From DATLAN01 sp035527455 (GTDB lineage Bacteria > Planctomycetota > Planctomycetia > Pirellulales > Thermoguttaceae): a stretch of DNA of 12,277 bases. A model generated the notes under the pieces. That model saw only the letters and a list, made by a program, of their open reading frames with translations, had not been told where the DNA came from and made no database searches. The first letter of the stretch is position 1. Every line of letters begins with the position of its first letter. Shown piece after piece: positions 1-5,858 of the stretch. A program made the translations under genes and the position numbers. The stretch is from assembly GCA_035527455.1 (NCBI GenBank), contig DATLAN010000670.1, forward strand, positions 1-12,277, written 5' to 3'.

Positions 1-497
1 GTTCGCGGCTGCGCGAACGTCCCCATCTCATCTCTCGGCGTTCGGCCTTGTCGGCCTCTCGTCGCCTTCCCGCCCCTCATCGCCATCTCCACCTTCACAT
101 TGCCCGACCGCCGTGCAATAATCGAGCCGAACAGGATTGGGACAGAGCGCTTTTTCGGCCCGATTTTGCGTTCCGGCGGCTGGGGTGGTGTGATTGGGCC
201 TGTTTTCGATTTGCGGCGATTCTGGCGCCCCAGGAGCGGCGTGATGTGCCGGGGAAATGACCCAAGATCGGCCCGGCCGGGCAGACCATGGCCCAGGAAT
301 CGATTCTGGCGCGGTTTGCACGCACGTAGAGTAGCGTTTTCGCTCGGCCCGTGGCCAAAAGGTGTTTTGGGACCTGTTGGGGCTTCCCCGAATTCAAACG
401 CTACAGGGAGTGTGTTTCGTTTGATTCTCGAAGATGCAGCCCGTTGGCGGGGTAGCGGCCGCTGGGGTTCTGTTGTCTCGCCGTGCCGGGCTGGTAA
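1..497. other. No recognisable gene; small hairpin at left edge
   Basis: I see no gene I can support here. The open frames on both strands are rich in Arg, Pro and Gly and show no family motif, as expected of GC-rich non-coding DNA. Positions 1-18 form a perfect 7-bp inverted repeat (GTTCGCG, loop GCTG, CGCGAAC) with no T-tract after it, so it is a hairpin of unknown role, possibly the end of something outside the window. The plus frame reading into the nuclease fragment is closed by a TAA at 495-497. Confidence 0.5.
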
Positions 498-812
498 ACT
501 GGCGGCTGCGTTGGCGACCGGTACGGCCGGACGGTGGGCATTGTGACGCTTCCTGACGGCTCGGACCTCGGGCAGCAGTTGGTCAAGGCGGGGCTCGCAT
601 GGTGGTACGTCCAGTACGCCCCCAACGACAAGACGCTTGCCGGCCTGGAGAAAGCGGCCAGAGAAGCCCGTGTGGGCCTGTGGAGCAATCCCGCCTTTTG
701 GGAGTGGAGGAAGGGCAGACGGGGCACAGGTGAACCGCCTGGGGATAGTACAGGCCGGTTCTGGCTGACCGTCGTTTCCACGTCCACAACTCGCCCACGC
801 CAGACCCGGTGA
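498..812 (+). pseudogene. C-terminal fragment of a staphylococcal-nuclease-like (thermonuclease) domain protein
   Basis: From about position 513 the frame reads GDRYGRTVGIVTLPDG, then an LVKAGLAWWYVQYAP segment and a helix ending in GLWSNP and FWEWRK. This is the second half of an SNase fold (Ca-dependent phosphodiesterase, usually secreted). The Arg of DRYGR corresponds to Arg87 of staphylococcal nuclease. The first half, which would carry the other catalytic residues (equivalents of Arg35, Asp40 and Glu43) and a signal peptide, is absent: an in-frame TAA lies at 495-497 and no other upstream frame resumes the homology. A GTG at 534 could start a short ORF but would remove the catalytic Arg. 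Family-like sequence fades near 770, and the frame closes at 812. It is probably a dead remnant. Recognition of the fold is firm; loss of function is inferred from the missing half. Confidence 0.75.
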
Positions 813-1044
813 ATAGCGTCTCCCGCACCTCGGCTTTGCCGTCGTCGTCGCGATCGGCCAGGAAGACGATGTCCGGCGCACAGAGAACGATCGCGCCGTC
901 GCGTGCGGGAACCACTCCATAGCACGGCGGTAGATGATCGGCCCAGACGGTAGATCGATCGATGCGTCCGTCTCCACTGGTATCCTCCAGCAGCTTGACC
1001 GTGCCGTATTGTTCCTTCTCGGCCCGCCGACAGTCGCCGACCGA
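793..1044 (-). pseudogene. Internal fragment of a PVC-type membrane-bound dehydrogenase (beta-propeller domain)
   Basis: Read on the minus strand, the frame gives YGTVKLLEDTSGDGRIDRST, then a DHLPPCYGVVPARDGAIV segment and LADRDDDGKAEVRETLFTG. These are the Asp/Gly-rich repeats (DTxGDGxxD and DxDDDGKAEVRETLFTG) of the N-terminal propeller of large planctomycete proteins annotated as putative membrane-bound dehydrogenases, which usually also carry HEAT-like and haem-binding domains. Only about 80 residues remain. Upstream the frame is closed by a TAG (plus positions 1045-1047), and after GSGVG (about 793) the expected continuation is replaced by unrelated sequence, although the frame stays open to 583. 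No start codon or signal peptide is present. The fragment abuts the nuclease fragment on the other strand, pointing to an old rearrangement. Confidence 0.75.
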
Positions 1045-1180
1045 CTACACCATCTACTTCTTCACCAAAGCCAACGGCCGGCAGCCGAATACGGCAAATA
1101 CTGTAGAGTCATCTTACAGAAAGCTTGGCGGAACAACGCATCTGCACAGAACATTCGGTGGAGGACAGGGTGAGTTTCAC

Positions 1181-2539
1181 TCATTTCACATCCAACAGTC
1201 GGCCGACCGAATCCATCAGGACATCCTCCGCCGTTGGGGCCGTTCTGGATGCGTGTGGACCGACCTCATATCCTCCCTGAGCGTAAGACTCCGCTGTCCC
1301 AATATAGCCCGGCGCGTAATCGCCATATGCCGCCATCACAACAAACAGGTCGTTGCGCAGGCTCCGCGCCGCAAGGCTATATTCGACGAAGAGTTCTCCC
1401 GGCATGTGAAGTATGCGAGCCTTGGCAAGCGTCAGACAGGAGACATCGATCGTGTCGCCATTGCGACATCGGTGGTACCACACCAACGCCTTGGCTGCCT
1501 GCCAGCGACGTGCCACGTCGGCCTCTTCATTTTCCAGCGTGCTCTTGAGCGAGGCCTCATCCAAATGGGGAGAAACCGGCAGCGAGACCGAGACAAACGA
1601 CCAGCGAACATCTTCCGGTCGCAACGGCGTTTTTTTCGTACTCTGCCAAGCTCGTTTCATGCCGGCGGCCACGCGGTCGGCCAAGACTTGCCGGTTTTCT
1701 TTCGCGCCGTCGTTCCATTTCCCGGCCCCGACATTACCCGCGGCCCCCGTAAAATGGATATGAGGGACGCCGGTTGCCTCCTGGCGAGCATTGCGCGCGA
1801 TGCCGGGGAAATCTGGGTTCGCCAACCCGGTTCGGTAGTAGCTCTGTGGATGCGTCGCGTAGTAGGTCAGGGCGGCGACTGGCTCGGCGTCGTTCCAGAA
1901 GCTGATCAACTTCAACTCGGGGTCAATCGTCCCAACGGGAAACGCTCGAATCTTCGGATCGGCCGTCGCGGTCCAGCGTGTATGCAGCACCGTACCGTCC
2001 GGTCCAAGGATCCGACGGTTCGAAGCGACCTTCTCGACGCTTCCCGCGCCCATGCCGACATGCGTCACGGGCGTGGCATGCTCCAGGGCGGCCGCGACTG
2101 CATCGCCGGCCCGCCGGATGACGTCCCTTGCATGCTTCGTATTGAACGCGGTGCCGGAGAGCCCGTACTCGGCCAGCATGGCGTCTGCCGCAAAATCGCA
2201 GGTCGGTGCGTCGTGCTGATGGATCGTGTGGACAGCCACCCGTTGCGGCGTGGTCCTGACTGCCCGAGCAAGCCCCTCGCGGAATTCGGATTGTCCTCCA
2301 TTGGCGATCCCGATCCAATCGACGGAACACAGCACGATCGGATCGCCGGCCCCGGCCAGAACGATTCCGCGGCAGCTCAGAGGCGTTTCGACGCCCTCCG
2401 TAATCCCGTAGGCCAGGGGGCTCCCGATCGGTGGAGAGGCGTCAATGTCGAACACGCCCAGTCGCAAAACGCCATCCGCCAGGGTCGTGCTCGGTGTCCA
2501 GAGGGCCATGAGTACGACGATCAATAGCGAGCGCATCAT
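1181..2539 (-). CDS. Secreted neutral ceramidase-like amidase (ceramidase-like protein 1)
   Basis: A 452-residue protein resembling the N-terminal catalytic domain of neutral/alkaline non-lysosomal ceramidases, zinc amidases that hydrolyse N-acyl bonds. The start follows GGAGGAGG by 6 nt (ATG 2539; an adjacent ATG at 2536 is as good, and the in-frame ATG at 2557 lies upstream of the RBS). Residues 1-21 are a Sec signal peptide (MMRSLLIVVLMALW, then LA before DG). Candidate zinc ligands are H107 and H109 in TIHQHDAP, H230 in YYATHPQ, E382 in MPGELF and the Y412 region (GYIGTAESYAQGGYE), which matches the family pattern of PGE followed by a Tyr/EY/Q-YE segment. The loop that carries the catalytic Ser in the Pseudomonas enzyme reads GAAGNVGAG here, so that Ser appears to be Gly. 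The usual C-terminal Ig-like domain is absent. The gene is divergent from aminotransferase 1. Fold confident; true ceramide substrate doubtful. Confidence 0.85.
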   Translation of the reverse strand: MMRSLLIVVLMALWTPSTTLADGVLRLGVFDIDASPPIGSPLAYGITEGVETPLSCRGIVLAGAGDPIVLCSVDWIGIANGGQSEFREGLARAVRTTPQRVAVHTIHQHDAPTCDFAADAMLAEYGLSGTAFNTKHARDVIRRAGDAVAAALEHATPVTHVGMGAGSVEKVASNRRILGPDGTVLHTRWTATADPKIRAFPVGTIDPELKLISFWNDAEPVAALTYYATHPQSYYRTGLANPDFPGIARNARQEATGVPHIHFTGAAGNVGAGKWNDGAKENRQVLADRVAAGMKRAWQSTKKTPLRPEDVRWSFVSVSLPVSPHLDEASLKSTLENEEADVARRWQAAKALVWYHRCRNGDTIDVSCLTLAKARILHMPGELFVEYSLAARSLRNDLFVVMAAYGDYAPGYIGTAESYAQGGYEVGPHASRTAPTAEDVLMDSVGRLLDVK

Positions 2540-2586
2540 GTGCATCCTCCTCCGCATTTTCGCGGTGCGAGACGGTCCAACGGATG

Positions 2587-2603
2587 CCTGGAACGGTTCC
2601 AGG
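2587..2603. promoter_or_regulatory. Operator-like 17-bp palindrome in ceramidase 1 leader
   Basis: CCTGGAACGGTTCCAGG is a perfect inverted repeat of 8-bp arms around a single central G. It lies just downstream of the candidate -10 box (2618-2623) and about 50 nt before the ceramidase 1 start, a normal place for a repressor site or a small leader hairpin. A degenerate copy of its core lies 48 nt before ceramidase 2. No regulator is identified. Confidence 0.5.
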
Positions 2604-2617
2604 ATCGCGATGTCGCA

Positions 2618-2647
2618 ATCATAACACGTTGCTCTGCTGCGTGTCCA
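2618..2647 (-). promoter_or_regulatory. Candidate sigma70-like promoter for ceramidase 1
   Basis: On the minus strand TGGACA (2647-2642) and TATGAT (2623-2618) are separated by 18 nt, each matching the bacterial consensus at 5 of 6 positions. Transcription would start near 2611, giving a leader of about 70 nt that contains the 2587-2603 palindrome. Planctomycete promoters are not always consensus-like, so this is a prediction from sequence only. Confidence 0.45.
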
Positions 2648-2648
2648 A

Positions 2649-2675
2649 TGCGGCCGGCGCGGAGGCGTTTAATGC
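2649..2675. repeat. Possible degenerate partial copy of the palindromic element
   Basis: TGCGGCCGGCGC at 2649-2660 repeats the start of the right arm of the 2723-2794 palindrome, and is followed by GGAGGCGTTTAATGC, which resembles the arm's outer end (GGGCGTTAAACG) after a short deletion. It overlaps the upstream edge of the ceramidase 1 promoter. It could also be a chance GC-rich match. Confidence 0.3.
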
Positions 2676-2722
2676 ACTACTGGGGGGGTAGAGTCTTGAT
2701 CGAGGGTCACTGATGCGATAGA

Positions 2723-2794
2723 GTCGTTTAACGCCCAGCCGCAGGCGCCGGCTTCCGCAGTGCGGCCGGCGCCTGCGGCTGGGCGTTAAACGAC
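2723..2794. repeat. Perfect 30-bp inverted repeat (palindromic element, attC-like ends)
   Basis: The arms at 2723-2752 and 2765-2794 are exact reverse complements, beginning GTCGTTTAACGCCC and ending GGGCGTTAAACGAC, around a 12-nt loop (2753-2764) that can itself form a short CCGC/GCGG stem. The outer boxes GTTTAAC (2726-2732) and GTTAAAC (2785-2791) fit the integron attC consensus RYYYAAC and GTTRRRY. Against attC, the arms lack the mismatched or extrahelical bases these sites normally have, and no integrase is visible. It lies between two divergent genes, so it is not a simple terminator. A REP-like or MITE-like mobile palindrome is the other reading. No target duplication is evident. Confidence 0.8.
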
Positions 2795-2872
2795 AACTTA
2801 CGATTGCTAGCGTCAATCCAAGATGGTGCTGTCCGATTTGCGCCATGCAACGAAAATGGAGGCCCCAGAGCC

Positions 2873-4225
2873 ATGAACAAAGATGTCACACGACGCGGTT
2901 TCATCCGAGTCGCCGCGGCCGGATCTGCTGCTCTGTCCTGGTTGGGCATGCACCGGGCGCCGATGGCGTTTGCCGCTTCCAACGACAAACCGGCCCTGCT
3001 GGGAGGGCGGCCCTCGCATCCGGGCGCCTGGCCCCGTTGGCCCCAATGGCGCGAGTCGTGGGAGCCGGAAATTCTCAATATCTTGCGCAGCGGTCGTTGG
3101 TATCGGGGAAGTAGCGGTGGGACGGTCCCTCAGTTCGAGACGGCCTACGCGAATCTGCTAGGTGCCGAGCGTTGCCTGGCCACGGCGAGCGGCACGACGG
3201 CCCTGATTACCAGCTTGCACGTCATGGGCGTGGACGCCGGCGATGAAGTGATCGTGTCGCCCTACACCTTCATCGCAACGTACAATGCGATCCTGATCCA
3301 CAAGGCCCTGCCGGTTTTCGCCGACACCGGTCCGGCAACGCTGACGATGGATCCGGCCTCCATCGAAAGTCGGATCACGGAACGAACCCGAGCGATTCTG
3401 CCGGTGCACATCTTCGGCATGCCATGCGACATGGACCCGATCAACGCCGTCGCCGCCAGGCATGGACTTGGCGTCGTCGAGGACGCCTGCCAGGCCTGGC
3501 TGGCCGAGTACAAGGGCCGCAAGTGCGGGACACTCGGCGACCTGGCGTGCTTCAGCTTTCAGAACTCAAAACACCTGCCCTCGGGCGAAGGCGGTGCGGT
3601 CACCAGTCGTAGCAACGAACTGATCGATCGGTGCACGGCCTTCCATAATTGTGGCCGCGCGACGGGGTCTTTCCAGGGCAGTGGCTCTTTCACTCGCGGC
3701 ACGAACTTCCGGATGCAGCACTTCCAGGCCGCCATGCTCTTGCAGCAGTTCGACAAGTTGCTCGAAGAGACCGAAGTCCGGCGAGCGAACGCCGATTATC
3801 TGCGCAATCACCTTGAAGACATACCGGGCATTAGTCCGGCCCGGTTGCCGGAGAAGAGCAAGCCCGTTTGGCACGTGTACCCATTGCGATACGACGCGCG
3901 ACAATTCAACGGGTTGTCACGAACCGCGTTTGCTCGGGCGCTCCGCGCTGAAGGGGTCCCATGCAGCGAGGGATATCACGAGCAGTACAATGACGGATTG
4001 CTGGACGAGGCGATCACTTCTCGCGGTTTCCAGCGTCTGTTCAGCGCCAAGCGTTTGAAGGAGTATCGCGACAGTTTCCATGAACTGAAAGGGAACCGAC
4101 AGGTCTGTGCAACGACGGTGGGCCTAACTCAATCCCTGCTCTTGGCCACGCGCACCGACATGGACCACATCATCGAAGCGATCCGAAAGATTCACAAGCA
4201 CAGCGAATCGCTGGTCAATGCGTAG
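2873..4225 (+). CDS. Tat-exported DegT/DnrJ/EryC1/StrS-family aminotransferase 1
   Basis: A 450-residue PLP aminotransferase (fold type I) of the family that transaminates keto-sugars and ketocyclitols. The start at 2873 has GGAGG at 2858-2862; an ATG at 2804 is in frame but has no RBS and would bury the signal. A Tat signal opens the protein (T6-R7-R8-G-F-I, hydrophobic stretch, AFA near 34). The mature part has SGTTAL (phosphate cup), VEDACQAW with D204 for the PLP ring nitrogen, and K233 in SFQNSKHLPSGEGGAV as the Schiff-base lysine, so the active site looks intact. Length is about 30-60 residues above cytosolic relatives, explained by the leader. Tat export fits a protein that must bind PLP before transport. 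The gene is divergent from ceramidase 1. Amino donor and substrate cannot be told from sequence. Confidence 0.9.
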   Translation: MNKDVTRRGFIRVAAAGSAALSWLGMHRAPMAFAASNDKPALLGGRPSHPGAWPRWPQWRESWEPEILNILRSGRWYRGSSGGTVPQFETAYANLLGAERCLATASGTTALITSLHVMGVDAGDEVIVSPYTFIATYNAILIHKALPVFADTGPATLTMDPASIESRITERTRAILPVHIFGMPCDMDPINAVAARHGLGVVEDACQAWLAEYKGRKCGTLGDLACFSFQNSKHLPSGEGGAVTSRSNELIDRCTAFHNCGRATGSFQGSGSFTRGTNFRMQHFQAAMLLQQFDKLLEETEVRRANADYLRNHLEDIPGISPARLPEKSKPVWHVYPLRYDARQFNGLSRTAFARALRAEGVPCSEGYHEQYNDGLLDEAITSRGFQRLFSAKRLKEYRDSFHELKGNRQVCATTVGLTQSLLLATRTDMDHIIEAIRKIHKHSESLVNA

Positions 4226-4276
4226 AAAGACCGCTTGCCATGCAATCAGAACATCTGCAAAGTCAAGACGTCGTCA

Positions 4277-4314
4277 ACGGAAGGTGGCTGGGGTCGAGTG
4301 CAGCCACCCTCCGT
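4277..4314 (+). terminator. Terminator-like stem-loop after aminotransferase 1
   Basis: ACGGAAGGTGGCTG (4277-4290) pairs with CAGCCACCCTCCGT (4301-4314) over 14 positions with one mismatch around a 10-nt loop, 51 nt after the stop codon. The following CCGTTTCTATCT is only moderately T-rich, so this may be a weak intrinsic terminator, a transcript-stabilising hairpin or an attenuator before the next gene. Confidence 0.45.
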
Positions 4315-4369
4315 CCGTTTCTATCTCCGAGCCAACCCCACAGTTCTCCTGCCCGCACAAGATCGTGCC

Positions 4370-4399
4370 TTGACGCGGGCATATCGGAGCGGCTACGAT
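4370..4399 (+). promoter_or_regulatory. Candidate sigma70-like promoter for aminotransferase 2
   Basis: TTGACG (4370-4375) and TACGAT (4394-4399) are 18 nt apart and match consensus at 5 and 4 of 6 positions. Placed after the stem-loop and 31 nt before the ATG, it would give a short leader with the RBS GAAAGGA (4417-4423), making aminotransferase 2 and the genes after it a separate transcription unit. Confidence 0.45.
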
Positions 4400-4430
4400 T
4401 GATGGCATATCAACCCGAAAGGACAGTTCG

Positions 4431-5786
4431 ATGAATGATTCGACAAAGAGCCGTCGCGAATTTCTGGCAACCATCGGCGCCGCGTCGATGGTCGCCGGCA
4501 CCAGTGGGATGGCAGTCGGGGCAGTCAACGATGCGGATAAACTCGCGATCGACGGAGGGACGCCGGTGCGCAAGGCCCAACTCCGCTATCGGCCGTACGG
4601 TCCGCAGTATTACAACGACGTCGAGAAGAACGAACTGCTGGAAGTTCTCGACTCGAAGGAACCGTTTCGCTGGGGAAGCGGCGACTCGAAGGTCCTCCAG
4701 TTCGAGCAGGCCTATGCCGCGCATATCGGCGTGAAGTTCGCGCTGGGTGTCACCTCGGGGACGACGGCTCTCTACACGGCGGTGGCTGCGTTGGGGATCG
4801 GTCCCGGCGATGAGGTCATCCTGCCGGCCTGGACCTGGTACGCCGACTACGATGCGATCGTCCTGTCCGGGGCGCTGCCGGTCTTCGTCGAGATCGACGA
4901 GTCGTTCAACATCGACCCGCGCGAGATCGAGGCCAAGATCACGCCGCGGACCAAGGCGATCATGGCCATCCACCTGCAGGGATGTCCGGCCGATTTGGAT
5001 CCGATCCTGGAGATCGCCCGCAAACACAAGCTCCGCGTTCTGGAGGACTGCGCCCAATGCCTGGGAGGACGCTACAAGGGACGCTATGTCGGCTCGATCG
5101 GCGACATCGGCATCAATAGCTTCCAACTGAGCAAGAGCATCACGTCGGGCGAAGGGGGCGCCGTAACGACCAGCGACCCGAAACTGTTCGAACGGGCCGT
5201 TCGCTTTCACGACGTCGGCTCCGTGCGGTCGCCTTACAAGGAGTTGCTAGGCGGTGGCATGCTGGCCGCGTTCGCCGCATGCAATTTCCGCATGAACGAA
5301 TTCACCGGCGCCGTCCTCAAAGGGCAGCTCACAAAACTCGAAACGATCTGCCAGGGATTGCGAATGAATGGCCGCAAGGTACGCGACGGGATCGCCGACC
5401 TTCCCGAGCTAATGTTGCGGCAGTCGCCCGACCAGAACGGCGACCTGGGTGTCGGTGTGTTTCTCGACATGGGAACGCGCCAGCGACGCGATCAGTTCCT
5501 GCGAGCGATGCGAGCCGAGGGCGTCCATGCCACGGGGCCGGGCGGTTCGGTCATCCTTCCGATCGATCAGAGGATCGAGAGCAAGACGACGATCCATCCG
5601 GACTGGCCGTCGTTCAACAGCCCCGAAGGCCGAGCGATTCGATATGGACGCGAGTGTTGCCCGCGGACGATCGACATTCTGGGACGCCACGGCGGCGTGA
5701 TCATGGATCCCAAGTTCACCGGCGACGACATCGACGACATCGTGCGAGCGATCCGCAAGGTCTATTCGGCCATGCCGCGAGTATAG
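4431..5786 (+). CDS. Tat-exported DegT/DnrJ/EryC1/StrS-family aminotransferase 2
   Basis: A 451-residue fold-type-I PLP aminotransferase, a clear but distant paralogue of the preceding one. GAAAGGA ends 7 nt before the ATG. A textbook Tat motif (S7-R8-R9-E-F-L) precedes a hydrophobic stretch with likely cleavage near residue 31. The mature protein begins with LAIDGGTPVR, typical of family members such as 3-amino-5-hydroxybenzoate synthase and scyllo-inosose aminotransferases. It has TSGTTALY, LEDCAQCLGG with D206 for the PLP ring nitrogen, and the Schiff-base K235 in SFQLSKSITSGEGGAV, so the active site looks complete. Gfo/Idh follows after 72 nt. Resemblance to cyclitol aminotransferases is only an impression from the N-terminal segment; export is well supported, substrate unknown. 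Confidence 0.9.
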   Translation: MNDSTKSRREFLATIGAASMVAGTSGMAVGAVNDADKLAIDGGTPVRKAQLRYRPYGPQYYNDVEKNELLEVLDSKEPFRWGSGDSKVLQFEQAYAAHIGVKFALGVTSGTTALYTAVAALGIGPGDEVILPAWTWYADYDAIVLSGALPVFVEIDESFNIDPREIEAKITPRTKAIMAIHLQGCPADLDPILEIARKHKLRVLEDCAQCLGGRYKGRYVGSIGDIGINSFQLSKSITSGEGGAVTTSDPKLFERAVRFHDVGSVRSPYKELLGGGMLAAFAACNFRMNEFTGAVLKGQLTKLETICQGLRMNGRKVRDGIADLPELMLRQSPDQNGDLGVGVFLDMGTRQRRDQFLRAMRAEGVHATGPGGSVILPIDQRIESKTTIHPDWPSFNSPEGRAIRYGRECCPRTIDILGRHGGVIMDPKFTGDDIDDIVRAIRKVYSAMPRV

Positions 5787-5858
5787 GAATCACTTTGAGC
5801 AAGAATGAGATTCGTCTCGAAACGTCCCGGGACATCAACCAGAAAGTGAGGCTCCCGA

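Noticed and set aside
100..546. 148-codon plus-strand open frame at the left edge, possibly the missing start of the nuclease
   Set aside because: It is in a different frame from the nuclease fragment and contains no IDAPE-like or catalytic motif of the SNase N-terminal half. The Arg/Trp/Gly-rich product looks non-coding.
962..2527. 521-codon plus-strand open frame, longer than the gene opposite it
   Set aside because: It is antisense to ceramidase 1, whose minus-strand product has a signal peptide, RBS and zinc-ligand motifs. The plus product is Arg/Gly-rich with no family features, typical of a high-GC shadow frame.
2696..2722. TTGATC (2696-2701) as a -35 box for aminotransferase 1
   Set aside because: No acceptable -10 box lies at 16-18 nt, and the strong palindrome would sit between such a promoter and the gene.
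2723..2794. Reading the large palindrome as an intrinsic terminator
   Set aside because: It lies between divergently transcribed genes, so no transcript ends there, and there is no T-tract on either side.
2723..2794. Calling an integron cassette array
   Set aside because: Only one attC-like site is present, its arms are perfectly paired, and the flanking genes are not promoterless cassettes; no integrase is seen.
4410..5210. 266-codon minus-strand open frame opposite aminotransferase 2
   Set aside because: Antisense shadow of a gene with a complete PLP active site; the Asp/Arg-rich product resembles no family.
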